64,000 nucleotides of DNA from an uncultured Clostridia bacterium (lineage in GTDB: Bacteria; Bacillota; Clostridia; Christensenellales; UBA1242). Shown piece by piece: positions 10,201 to 18,995 of this stretch. The stretch covers positions 83,098 through 147,097 of the forward strand of contig CAMRSX010000002.1 of NCBI GenBank assembly GCA_947053595.1. The letters are read 5' to 3'. The notes below the pieces were generated by a model. That model had not been told where the DNA came from and did not search any database. It saw only the letters and a list, made by a program, of their open reading frames with translations. Within the stretch, counting starts at the first letter, position 1. Every line of letters starts with the position of its first letter. The position numbers and the translations under genes are program-made.

Positions 10201-11098
10201 CAATTTCAATTTTCACATTGATTTTTGTGCCAATTTCCGCCGTTTCAGAAACTGACAAAACACCGTTTTCGTCAATGGTGGCAGTGTCGCTTTCAACATC
10301 CACACTGTAAACCACTTTGTTCCACTCGTTCAGGCTGTTTTCGTCCACCTTAAAAGAATATTTTCCCTGCTGCTGAACTTCCTTCAAATCAGAATTTGCA
10401 GGCTCAATTTCAATCACTGGAATGTAAAGTTCAAAAGTTTTGATTGCAAAAATGTCAGGGTCGCTGGCGCTTGCCACGCGCACGCAAACTTGCAGATTGT
10501 CTTGTGGCAGATGGCTGTTGATGCAAAGCAAGCCGTCTTGCGAAAGAGTGGCATATTCTTGCCCCTGTGTGATGCAAAACACAACTTCTTCATTTGTGAC
10601 ATCCAGTGGTTGCAAATCCACTGAAAGCATCAGCACCTCACCCTGCGCAAGACGCGTCTTTTTGTTTAAAATTTCCAATTTTTCTGCTGGCGTGCGCACA
10701 ACAGAAAACACAAGGCTGTTTTCGCCTTCCACTTTGTCAACAGTGGTTGCCACTTCCACCTCTTTGCCAACTGGCGCATCTTTGTTTATGCAAATTTGGT
10801 TGCCAGAAATGGAAGCAAATTGGCTGCCTCGGACAATTTTGAAAGAAACTTCTTCAACAGTTGCTCTGGCAATCTCTGGAAAAACCAGCGCTTGCAAGGT
10901 TGCACTTTGCCCCGCCCTAAGTTGCAAACTGCCGTTGACATCCAACTGCACTCTTTCAATTTCGTTTTTTTCAACAACAAAATCAATTCCACTTTTGGCA
11001 AACGCGTTGTTTCCCACCAAAAGTGTCATTGTGCCACAAAAAAGCATGGCAAGCATTGTCATCACACAAAACAAAATTCTTTTTCCACTTATTTGCAT
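7211..11098 (-). CDS. Secreted Ig-like repeat protein with InlB-like repeat and C-terminal Hint-like domain
   Basis: Signal peptide; CVASGTLVTLADGSQKKVEQLEMTDKLLVWNFETGAF...DEHGFWDV...SLYVNGFLSM Hint-type blocks; SD AAGGAGGG. Confidence 0.8.
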   Translation of the reverse strand: MQISGKRILFCVMTMLAMLFCGTMTLLVGNNAFAKSGIDFVVEKNEIERVQLDVNGSLQLRAGQSATLQALVFPEIARATVEEVSFKIVRGSQFASISGNQICINKDAPVGKEVEVATTVDKVEGENSLVFSVVRTPAEKLEILNKKTRLAQGEVLMLSVDLQPLDVTNEEVVFCITQGQEYATLSQDGLLCINSHLPQDNLQVCVRVASASDPDIFAIKTFELYIPVIEIEPANSDLKEVQQQGKYSFKVDENSLNEWNKVVYSVDVESDTATIDENGVLSVSETAEIGTKINVKIEIVGNNSYTQEVTVVPVYATSMLIARQTKPNKDGLYLPETVLDFDVIFPTPFNVSDCNKNFSLKVSNPLLAQVEGHSVKIAKASEIEMENPSFVVSVLSNQNGITLKQDVEIGVYVPATSLHLTALQENVQEGTTYKLSNLLQAQLLPHNCTNKEVTYSLLDNAYASLVDEQLVVKDALPAGKLMLEIQATTKDGVVSNTVAFEIYKPTKTLVLTADNTNPISSIQSGECVNLFTATSPTASQNNAIISIVKGAENIEGTFQNGDQIEKSFLVKKNLSQCLIDREIVLKAVQDGIIAQVALEVYIPNEELTLSAQPLSRGKFETFSVTHSKNADDVSWKVVDFDRQHIEEVSQTSGTIKVKQNTSAGTKVWVKVCTNDRLKKESTFEFVVDKMFSQHSQVVSKFGILEAGKFNILLDKDSAGVKLDKNNPQIFVGRSANVEIMFGGMALQDFGLSFAGLEFLGDNVDANASAGGKICVKQTASGRSFVEAKAIIRDGEEQYEIVLPKIGVFRPLQGQVKFADGFKLMANGTNLRSNLVAGQGFDNNATYTFGLLDFEAGSSEGGISISDGIVTVTAANASATQTLKISTEEKYNGQKIAGHPNFCCTLLLPINTQVVENGGNFSSIVNIAGSVSKVDAQKTGYIFDGFYFKEGNIEKTFYDKNGSLQTDLAGRNEKVYGKWRAITYKVATYTVANDATTHRGTTNYSYDQDYTLTAPTIDKWQVLRWCVGSASNEYCGASNTWKPGNLSSTNGATVNVYIVYEKSPTCVASGTLVTLADGSQKKVEQLEMTDKLLVWNFETGAFDSADILFVDVHEEAEYVVTRLTFEDGSTVDMIDEHGFWDVSENKFVYITKHNFEQFVGHLFNKASLTASGMQNTNVRLVKAENIRLTTTAWSPVTASYLSLYVNGFLSMPSETQAFVNIFEVDKETMKIDEEKMLADIEKYGLFTYEDFAQVPPEIFDLFGGAYLKIALAKGSTTMQEILRLIEKYSSILFEEV

Positions 11099-11125
11099 AG
11101 CTTTCCCTCCTTAAATTTCCAGCCC

Positions 11126-13387
11126 TTAAACCTTAGAAAACTGGCAGTCTTCCACAAAAATCAAGACATCATCCATAACAAACACATTTGCAATCAGCAA
11201 ATTTTCTTGAAGCGCAAAGGTAAAATCACCAACAGAAAGGTTAAAACTCTCATCCTCAAAGCTGATGACAACAATCTTGTCGTCGCTTAGCCTATAGTTT
11301 CCAGAAATCTGCACCAAATTTTGTGAGTTGAAAGTTGAAGAAAAGCTGAATGTGCCGTCCGTGTTGAAAGTGTAAGTTGCATTGCAAGTCACCTGCTCTT
11401 CTTCTGACTGGTCTTTCAAAACGCAAACCCAACTTCCAACAATGTCAGCGGAAGAATAGTCCACCTCTTCCAATTCCCAAAGTGCAAACAGCAAATATTT
11501 CTCTTTCTTTTCAGTCAAAAACTGATGAAAAGCCTCTTCGTTCAGCTTGCTTCCGCCTTCCGTTTTCGCCCAGCCCACAAAAACATATCCAACTCTCTCA
11601 AAGCCCGAAATGTCCAAAAGCGTGCTGTTTGCATCCAGCGTGATGTTTTCTTCCAGCTGGTCATAAAGTTTCAGCGTCAGTTCAATTTTGTCACTTTCTT
11701 TCTCCAGCTTCAAAACCGTCACATCACAGTTGCCAGAAAATTCCACAGTCTTAAGCTGAGCATAAGAAAAACTTTGTCCGTCAATCACAAATTGGAAGAA
11801 ATGGTTTTCAGTGTCGGCAAACACCATGCCCACGCGCTGATAATGATTGTCGTCCAGCGCGCCCGTGCGCCCAGCGCTGTAAGAGAAGTTGAGTTCTTTT
11901 CCATCGCCCACAAAGCGAATTAAAAATCTTTCTCCCTCAAGTTCAATCGTGGAAAGTGCAAGCGTCTGCCCCTTGGTGATTTTCAAAACAAGGGTGTTGT
12001 TTGGATATTTCGTGTTTTGTCTGACACCATCCAGCACAAAATCCAAAACAGACGGATTGATGGAGCGCACATTCAGCACTGCGCCAACTGGAATTTCATA
12101 AATGCCGTTTTGCGTGTCAAACAGCAGGTTGTGCTCTAAGAAGGCAGTGTTGTCGTTGTGCCTAACTCCGTCATCGTCCACATAGCTGAACGTCCAAGCC
12201 ACAGAAACATCACTTGGCGCTTCCACCTCCAGCCTTCTTTTGCTTTGATATGGCTTTTCAACATTCAAACCTTCCACTTTGGCGCTTTTGGTGATGCCGC
12301 CCTCAGAATAAGCAATTTCAACCCATGTTGTGCCCGACATCAAAATGCCTTGCTTGCAAACAAAATTGCTCACCTTTTCTGTCAGATTGCCCTCATAATG
12401 CGCTGTCACAATCAGTCCATTCATGTTGAAGTTTTCGCCTTGCACATATTCTTTCTGCACAGCCGTGTCATTCACTTCAAGGGCAGTCAGTTTTCTGCGC
12501 GCCACTTCAATGTTTTGCAGCGCGGTTTTTGTGACATTGTTGAAGGTGTAAGAAATCACCACACTTTCTTGCCCAAAAACAAGCGGTGTTTCTTCATCCA
12601 CCACAAAGCCTTCCTGCAAGTCTTCAAACAAAAATTCATAGTTTGCGCGGATTTTCAAGCCGCTCTTGTCAAAAGCTTCGCCCTCAAAATATGTGGTTTT
12701 GCTGGCAGAACTCAAAACCTGAATGCTTTGCAGGCTTTTTCTGTTCACCAACACAGGCACTTTCGCGGTTTTTTGTCCATAAAAAACAAAAATTTCCGTT
12801 GCGGCAGCTGTCAGTGGAGTGCGCTCAACTTCAAATTGCGAAATTTTTGCATCATAAACTCCAAAATTGCCCCAAACGGAAATGCTGGAAACATCAAAAT
12901 ATTGTCCTTCTGTGTAAGTTTGTGAAAAATCATCCTTTGTGATGGCATAAAGACCTTGCAAAGTGGTTCCATCACGCGGATTGATGAAAATTGGCAAGCG
13001 CGAAGAAAAAGTGTTGTCACTTTCAACAGTCACAAGAAGAGTAACCTCTCCAAGTGTGTTTCCAAAGTCAACAACACCATTTTCAGAAATCGTTGCAGCA
13101 AGAGAATTGCCCTCAAAATTCCAAGACACTTCGGGCTTTTCAAAAGCAGACAAATCTTCCATGCCATTGATTTTCAACTCAAAGGCAACATCACTTTCAA
13201 AAACTTCTGCATCAAAGCTGTCCACCACATTGCCTTCATGCACAAACTCAACAGACGAAATTGTAAACTTTGGCAAAGCAGCATTTGTGTTGCGAGGCAA
13301 AAAGACGCACAAAATTGCAACAACAACCCCCAGCACAACAACTGCACTTATGATTGGCAATATGATTTTAATCTTTTTGCAATTCAC
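11126..13387 (-). CDS. Membrane-anchored surface protein with bacterial Ig-like (Big_3-like) repeats and InlB-like motif
   Basis: N-terminal TM IKIILPIISAVVVLGVVVAILCVFLP; repeats YTEGQYFDVSSISVWGNFG..., YFEGEAFDKSGLKIRANYE..., YVQGENFNMNGLIVTAHYEG; GTG start at 13387 with GGAGAGG upstream (track ORF runs to 13426). Confidence 0.75.
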   Translation of the reverse strand: MNCKKIKIILPIISAVVVLGVVVAILCVFLPRNTNAALPKFTISSVEFVHEGNVVDSFDAEVFESDVAFELKINGMEDLSAFEKPEVSWNFEGNSLAATISENGVVDFGNTLGEVTLLVTVESDNTFSSRLPIFINPRDGTTLQGLYAITKDDFSQTYTEGQYFDVSSISVWGNFGVYDAKISQFEVERTPLTAAATEIFVFYGQKTAKVPVLVNRKSLQSIQVLSSASKTTYFEGEAFDKSGLKIRANYEFLFEDLQEGFVVDEETPLVFGQESVVISYTFNNVTKTALQNIEVARRKLTALEVNDTAVQKEYVQGENFNMNGLIVTAHYEGNLTEKVSNFVCKQGILMSGTTWVEIAYSEGGITKSAKVEGLNVEKPYQSKRRLEVEAPSDVSVAWTFSYVDDDGVRHNDNTAFLEHNLLFDTQNGIYEIPVGAVLNVRSINPSVLDFVLDGVRQNTKYPNNTLVLKITKGQTLALSTIELEGERFLIRFVGDGKELNFSYSAGRTGALDDNHYQRVGMVFADTENHFFQFVIDGQSFSYAQLKTVEFSGNCDVTVLKLEKESDKIELTLKLYDQLEENITLDANSTLLDISGFERVGYVFVGWAKTEGGSKLNEEAFHQFLTEKKEKYLLFALWELEEVDYSSADIVGSWVCVLKDQSEEEQVTCNATYTFNTDGTFSFSSTFNSQNLVQISGNYRLSDDKIVVISFEDESFNLSVGDFTFALQENLLIANVFVMDDVLIFVEDCQFSKV

Positions 13388-13449
13388 CAAAATACCCTCT
13401 CCTTCAAAGCCACAATCACAGCCCAAAAATTCAGGTAAAATTCAGTTTG

Positions 13450-13478
13450 ATTATACATAAAATAATTTTATTTGTCAA
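13450..13478 (-). promoter_or_regulatory. Sigma-A consensus promoter of the surface/toxin operon
   Basis: Minus strand TTGACA-AATAAAATTATTTTATG(17)-TATAAT, ~60 nt upstream of the GTG start at 13387. Confidence 0.85.
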
Positions 13479-13653
13479 TACATTTTTACAAAAATATAAA
13501 AAATAGCTAATAATTTAATTTTGGCGCAAAACGCCCACATTTTCAGTATATGCAACGCGCCCGCCAGCTGTGGAAGAGGAATCTGCCCAAGCGTTTTGTT
13601 GCCGCACACTTTTGTTTTTTTTGCAGTTTTACTCTTATTGCCGCTTTCTGCAC

Positions 13654-14274
13654 TTATTGAGCTTTTTGGTCTTTTCCCTCCTTGTTTTTTTGTGCTTTCT
13701 TTGTTTTGCATTTGTTTTTGTTTTCAGCCTTGCCTTTGATTTTGCGCTTTTTAAAAACAGAAAGCAGCGGGGTTTCCACCATCTTGCCCGTCAAAAGCAC
13801 CACTCTTTCGCAATTTTCCACCGCATAGCCTTTCATTATGGCTTTGGCAAAGATGGTTAGCCCTGCAATCAGCGAGCTGACAAGGCAAGTGACAATGTAA
13901 TACACATTTGCGTTGTGAATGTGCATGTTCACCACCAAGCTCACGCCGCCGGCACCGCTTAAAATGCCGCATATGTCACCCACAACATCTCCGCAAAAAG
14001 AAGACACCTTTTCTGTGTTTTGGCAAAGTTTGATTGCGGTTTTATAGCCTTGCTTGCTTGCGTGCTTTTCCAGCAAGGCAATGTCCATGGAAGTCACTGC
14101 CACGCCAACCATGTCAAACACCGTGCTGAGAAAAATGAAAAACAAAATTATGAAGATGGAAGGAATGATGGATAGGCTGGGAAACAAGCTTTGAGAAATC
14201 ATGCTGAACAAAATGGACATCGAAATGGACAAGATGAAGGTTTTTGTTGCCCACCTTAAGTTGCTTCTTTTCAT
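13654..14274 (-). CDS. Conserved membrane protein (CorB/DUF21-like) with Lys-rich tail
   Basis: MKRSNLRWATKTFILSISMS... several TM helices; VFDMVGVAVTSMDIALLEKHASKQGYKTAIKLCQNTEKVSSFCGDVVGDICGILSGAGG. Confidence 0.55.
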   Translation of the reverse strand: MKRSNLRWATKTFILSISMSILFSMISQSLFPSLSIIPSIFIILFFIFLSTVFDMVGVAVTSMDIALLEKHASKQGYKTAIKLCQNTEKVSSFCGDVVGDICGILSGAGGVSLVVNMHIHNANVYYIVTCLVSSLIAGLTIFAKAIMKGYAVENCERVVLLTGKMVETPLLSVFKKRKIKGKAENKNKCKTKKAQKNKEGKDQKAQ

Positions 14275-14324
14275 AGATATAATATATTTGCGTGTTTGCA
14301 AATTTAGGACAACCCAAAAACAAA

Positions 14325-14353
14325 AAAACAGGGCAAAATTTTGCCCTGTTTTT
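14325..14353. terminator. Inverted-repeat terminator
   Basis: AAAACAGGGCAAAATTTTGCCCTGTTTTT at the 3' end of the 878-aa gene. Confidence 0.75.
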
Positions 14354-16926
14354 CAAGCATCTGCAAGTTCTTTTTTGACGTGTTGCTCAAAAGCAGCAAT
14401 CAAGCTGTTTCCAAAGCCTACATTTGTGATTTCATACACTTTAAAGTCCTCTGGAAGCTCTTTAAGCACATCCACTTTCAAGTTTGCCATTCTCTCTTTG
14501 TCCAAATTTTCATCTGGGAAGAAAAGAATGGATTCTTCCTTTGCAAAAAAGATGTATAAGCCTTTGTCATCAAACCTTATATCTGTGCCAATGGCTTCGC
14601 CTCTAAGTTTATTGACATCCATGATTGTAAGGATGTTCATTGCACATTTTGCAACTGCCTGAGCCTTCATGGTGCTGCTTGGAATGAACATTTCGTCATC
14701 GTCCTCCTGCTTAATTCCAGCAGCTTCCAGTGCTGAAGCGGACACATGAATGTTTGGCGCTTTGTTGACAAGCAAGTGATTTGTTTTCATCTTTTGCACA
14801 GCGTCTTTGGATAAGCAATATCCCTTTTGCATCAGGCTTTCCAGCGCCAGCATCAAGTTTTGAGAGTGGAAGGTTTTGTTTCCATAAACACCATCCAAAA
14901 GTTGATTTGGAACAACAATTTCAAGATTTTCTTTCAAAACCTCTTCTGCGTCCAGCATCATCTGCGAAACAACAGCATTAAACTTAAGTTCTGGCAATGT
15001 GTAAACACTTGTCACAACGGCTGGGCAAATTTCCGTAAAAGCAAGATATGTGTTTTCTTTCAGGCAACTTTCAAACTTGTCCAGTTGCTCGCTGATTTTT
15101 TTGAGGTTGTTGAAGCCATTTGCCAATTTCTTTGTTGCGGCGTTGAAGATTGATGAAAAGTTTCTCATCTGAATGCCAAACTCTTTCTGTGCAGAAAGAT
15201 AATCTGCATCTGTTTCGCGGGCAAAAATCATGACATCCAGCTTGTCAAACATTTCGTGCAATTTTGTCATTGCGTTTTCCACAAGTTTGAAGTTGACATT
15301 TTCGCATACATCCATCAAATCGTTGTAAAGCGTGCGGAAGAACTGCAAATTAAATTTTTTCTCTGCCTGCCCCTCGCCTTTAACAAGGTCATAAGCCACT
15401 TCAATTCTGTCCAAAATTTCAAACATTGGATGACGATATTTCTTGCTTTTTAAATCTTCCAGCGCATAAGAGATGTCTTCTTCCATGTCTTTAGAGCTTT
15501 CCAGCAGCCCTTCAAACATGCTTTTGATTTTGCTGCTTTGTGCAGCGGACATGTCGTCCAAAATGGCCTGAGCTTCACTTTCGTTCATTCCCACAGGCAC
15601 TTTTTCCAGTTTAATTCTTTCTCTCTTGACAGTTGAGTTTCTGGATGCGGTTTCTTTTTGAGAAGTCCCCATAATGGACTCGCCTTTTTTCAGATTTTCC
15701 AAAACTCTTGAAGGATGTGAAAGGAAATATTCGCGATATTTTTTGCCAGTCTTGCGCTCTTCCAGCGTCAGCTTTGCAAGAAGTCCGTCCAAAAGCTTAT
15801 AGTCCATGGAAAGAATGTAAGGATTTGTGATGCACTTCAAAAGATTTTCAGCGCCAATTTTGTGCTTACTTAAAACCTCTTTTGTGCGCATCATATATTG
15901 CATTCTGTCACTGCTGATGTTGTTGATGCTGATGAGGTTTTTATAATCACTGCAAAATGCGTGTGCCTGCGTTTTGGCAAAATCTGCTGGCTTGTTTAAG
16001 GCGTTTTCAGACAGAATCTGCTGAAAGCACTCAAAAAGTTTCTCTTCAAAATCGGCAATCTTCTTTGGAGAAACCGTCAAAATTGAAGGTGCATCTTTAA
16101 TATACTTAATCAAATCCAGTTTTGTCACATTTTCGTTGAGGCAATTTGCCAACAAAAATTTGATGTTCTTTTCAATTCGCTCTGGCCCAACTGTCAGCAA
16201 ACTTGGCAGCGAAAGAATGATGTCGCGAGGCTTGGTTATGTAACTTCCATTTTCGTCCTTAAAATAATCGTTTAAGCTTTCGTCATAAACCAAATCGCTC
16301 AAAATGTCCAGTGTGCGCTGAATGTTGTCGGCAGACAAATCGCATGCAATGGTTGCGCACTTTTCAAACATTGCCTTCACAAGTTTTTCATCAAACAAGG
16401 TTGAGGTGCTTTTGTCCACTTTGTCCACATATTTTTCTTTCACAAGCGCTTCAACGCTCTCTTGAAACCTCTCAGCAACACTTTTGTCATCTTTTCTTCT
16501 TATGCTGCTGTTGGCAAAATCAAAGTTTTTCATGATTGCCAAGGCATAAGGGTCAATTTTCAGCTTCTTTGCCTCTTCCAGCATATCAAAAAACTCTTGC
16601 TCGATATAGCCATTCTTTTTGGAATAATAGTCCACTGTGCTTCGGATGACAGTCTTTGCAAACTCGCGGCGTTTTTCGCTGCACTTAAAGCCGCCGTCCA
16701 ATTTGACAAACTTGTCATAAACATCAGAAAGCCTTTCCACAATGTTTCTGTCGTTGGTGGCAAAAATCTTTGAAATGGCATCTTTGATGTCACTTGCCCT
16801 AAAACGGAAATGCTTGTTGAAAGTGATTTCAAAATCTTCTGCAAACAATCTGACATCATCTTCTGTCATGTCAAGTTTTCTGTTTTTTTCCAAAATGCTT
16901 TGTATGTCTTGTTGTGAAAGCAACAT
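14353..16926 (-). CDS. Hypothetical protein with mTERF-like helical repeats
   Basis: MLLSQQDIQ start with SD; repeats IILSLPSLLTVGPERIEKNIKFLL / YIKDAPSILTVSPKKIADFEEKLF / CITNPYILSMDYKLLDGLLAKL. Confidence 0.6.
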   Translation of the reverse strand: MLLSQQDIQSILEKNRKLDMTEDDVRLFAEDFEITFNKHFRFRASDIKDAISKIFATNDRNIVERLSDVYDKFVKLDGGFKCSEKRREFAKTVIRSTVDYYSKKNGYIEQEFFDMLEEAKKLKIDPYALAIMKNFDFANSSIRRKDDKSVAERFQESVEALVKEKYVDKVDKSTSTLFDEKLVKAMFEKCATIACDLSADNIQRTLDILSDLVYDESLNDYFKDENGSYITKPRDIILSLPSLLTVGPERIEKNIKFLLANCLNENVTKLDLIKYIKDAPSILTVSPKKIADFEEKLFECFQQILSENALNKPADFAKTQAHAFCSDYKNLISINNISSDRMQYMMRTKEVLSKHKIGAENLLKCITNPYILSMDYKLLDGLLAKLTLEERKTGKKYREYFLSHPSRVLENLKKGESIMGTSQKETASRNSTVKRERIKLEKVPVGMNESEAQAILDDMSAAQSSKIKSMFEGLLESSKDMEEDISYALEDLKSKKYRHPMFEILDRIEVAYDLVKGEGQAEKKFNLQFFRTLYNDLMDVCENVNFKLVENAMTKLHEMFDKLDVMIFARETDADYLSAQKEFGIQMRNFSSIFNAATKKLANGFNNLKKISEQLDKFESCLKENTYLAFTEICPAVVTSVYTLPELKFNAVVSQMMLDAEEVLKENLEIVVPNQLLDGVYGNKTFHSQNLMLALESLMQKGYCLSKDAVQKMKTNHLLVNKAPNIHVSASALEAAGIKQEDDDEMFIPSSTMKAQAVAKCAMNILTIMDVNKLRGEAIGTDIRFDDKGLYIFFAKEESILFFPDENLDKERMANLKVDVLKELPEDFKVYEITNVGFGNSLIAAFEQHVKKELADA

Positions 16927-16997
16927 CTTTTTTCTCCTTAAAATAATACACTTTATTGTAACACAAAAACACAAAAAGTCAAGGGGCAAAAAATAAA

Positions 16998-17036
16998 AAT
17001 ATATGGTGTATTATGTTGCGTAATACACCATATATT
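16998..17036. repeat. Dispersed palindrome, GTGTATTATG family (copy 1)
   Basis: AATATATGGTGTATTA-tgttgcg-TAATACACCATATATT, 16-bp perfect arms. Confidence 0.85.
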
Positions 17037-17044
17037 GTGGCAAA

Positions 17045-18769
17045 TTATTTTTCAATCTCTTCAATTTCGTCGCGAATCAGCACTTTCAGCTCTGAAATCA
17101 GCTCTCCCATTGGAATGAAAAGCTGCTCTCCTGTTGCCCTGATTGTCACCTCAGCCTGCCCATTTGCAATGGTTTTTGGGCTGACGACAACTCTGATTGG
17201 CATGCCCATAAGCTCGCTGTCTGTCAGCTTGATGCCTGCAGAGAGGTTGCGGTCGTCAAACAGCACTTCAATGCCAGCGTCCAACATGTTTTTGTAAAGC
17301 TCGTCAGACACCGCGCTAACATTTTCGTTGTCCAACCTGATTGGACAAAAGTGCACTTGCCATGGCGCAATGGTCATTGGCCAAACCAAGCCTTTTTCGT
17401 CTGCCTTTTCTTCAATTATGCTGGCAAGTGAGCGCCCCACGCCAATGCCATAGCAGCCCATGATTGGCTCTTTGTTGCTGCCGTCTGGCATTGTCACCTT
17501 CATGCCCATTGGCTTTGTGTATTTTGTGCCAAGCTGAAAGATGTTTCCAATTTCAATGCCGCGCGTGAGAGTGAGTTTCTGTCCGCAATGCACACACTTT
17601 TCGCCTTCTTTCACCAGTGCAACATCCACAAAGGTTGTTTGTGGCAAATCTCTTGAAAAACTGCAATGCACAATGTGAAACTCTGGCTTGTTGGCGCCCG
17701 TAACAAAGTTTTGCAAGTTTTGCAGTGTCTTGTCAAAAAACACAAAACTGCCCTCTGGCACATTCAAGTTGATGCAACCAATGTTGCCTGCGCACAGCCC
17801 AAACTCTTCCACATCCACTGGCAAAAGCTCGCTTTGCACCAGTTTTTGAAGCTTTGTTTCATTCACTTCAGCATCGCCACGAAGGAAGACAATCACAAGT
17901 TTGCCTTCTGTTTCGGTTTTAAAGCAAACCGCCTTGCAAGCGTGCTTGGCGTCCGTTTCCAAAAAGGCACAAACATCCTCAATGGTGTGGGCATTTCCTG
18001 TGAAAATTTCTTCTTTTTCGCCGGCAATTTGGGTGTCGTTTTCTTCTTTTTCAGAGGTTGCAACTTCCATGTTGCTGGAGTGTCCGCAATGTGGGCAAAT
18101 CACCAAACTGTCCTCTCCCGCAGGTGTGACAGCCATATATTCGTGTGAAATCTTGCCGCCCATCATGCCGTTGTCGCCTTCCACCACAACAAAGTTTTTA
18201 AAGCCAATGCGCTTATATATGCGCTTGTATGCGTCATACACTTTTTTATAAAAATTGTCCAAATCTTCTTGCGATGAGTGGAAAGAATATGCGTCCTTCA
18301 TCGTGAACTCTCTCACCCTGATAAGCCCGCCTCTTGACCTTGCCTCGTCGCGAAACTTGGTTTGAATTTGATATATCAGAAATGGCAGCTGGTCGTGGCT
18401 TTTCACGGTGTTAAGCGCCATATGCACGGCTGCTTCTTCATGCGTCATGCCAAGCACCATGTCATGTCCGGTTCTGTCCTTAAAGCGCACCATTTCGCTT
18501 TTTATGGAGCCATATCTTCCGCTCAGTTCCCAAAGCTCGCGTGGCATAACCACAGGAAACAAAACTTCTTGCCCGCCAAGCTTGTTCATCTCTTCGCGGA
18601 TGATGTTTTGAATTTTCAAACTCACCTTTTGCGCTGGTGGCAACAAAGAAAAAATCCCCGCGCTGACTTGCTTAATAAAGCCCGCACGCAGCAGCAAAAT
18701 GTGGCTTTTGATGCTTGCCCCAGCTGGAGCCTCTTTAATTCTTTCTCCCACAATTTTTGAAAGTTTCAT
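17045..18769 (-). CDS. proS: Prolyl-tRNA synthetase
   Basis: Class II aaRS with ProS hallmarks (LLRAGFIKQVSAGIFSLLP, TKFRDEARSRGGLIRVREFTMKDAYSFH). Confidence 0.97.
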   Translation of the reverse strand: MKLSKIVGERIKEAPAGASIKSHILLLRAGFIKQVSAGIFSLLPPAQKVSLKIQNIIREEMNKLGGQEVLFPVVMPRELWELSGRYGSIKSEMVRFKDRTGHDMVLGMTHEEAAVHMALNTVKSHDQLPFLIYQIQTKFRDEARSRGGLIRVREFTMKDAYSFHSSQEDLDNFYKKVYDAYKRIYKRIGFKNFVVVEGDNGMMGGKISHEYMAVTPAGEDSLVICPHCGHSSNMEVATSEKEENDTQIAGEKEEIFTGNAHTIEDVCAFLETDAKHACKAVCFKTETEGKLVIVFLRGDAEVNETKLQKLVQSELLPVDVEEFGLCAGNIGCINLNVPEGSFVFFDKTLQNLQNFVTGANKPEFHIVHCSFSRDLPQTTFVDVALVKEGEKCVHCGQKLTLTRGIEIGNIFQLGTKYTKPMGMKVTMPDGSNKEPIMGCYGIGVGRSLASIIEEKADEKGLVWPMTIAPWQVHFCPIRLDNENVSAVSDELYKNMLDAGIEVLFDDRNLSAGIKLTDSELMGMPIRVVVSPKTIANGQAEVTIRATGEQLFIPMGELISELKVLIRDEIEEIEK

Positions 18770-18990
18770 CTCTCTTCCTCCGTAAATCCGTCAAGCTCTC
18801 TCTTGATTTCATAAAGCTTGCCAGTGGTTTTTTTCAGCTCTTCTTGCGCAAACTTCGCCAAAAAGCTGGCGCGCTCAAACAGCGTTTGTGCCTCTTTCAA
18901 CGGCAAATTTTCGCTTTCCAACTTTCCAACAATTTCTTCCAGTTCTTTCAGCGCTTCTTCATAGTTCATTGTTTTTCCTCCATTCTTCAA
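18766..18990 (-). CDS. xseB: Exodeoxyribonuclease VII small subunit
   Basis: MNYEEALKELEEIVGKLESENLPLKEAQTLFERA; 4-nt overlap with proS. Confidence 0.93.
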   Translation of the reverse strand: MKNGGKTMNYEEALKELEEIVGKLESENLPLKEAQTLFERASFLAKFAQEELKKTTGKLYEIKRELDGFTEEER

Positions 18991-18995
18991 AGCTT

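Noticed and set aside
8000-11098. 1295-aa protein as an intein-containing (spliced) protein
   Set aside because: Hint-like block is at the C-terminus and lacks a clear C-terminal HN/Cys-Ser-Thr splice junction and extein
13475-13711. 78-aa minus ORF between the surface operon and the CorB-like gene
   Set aside because: Overlaps the 3' end of the real gene in another frame and runs through the promoter; no homology
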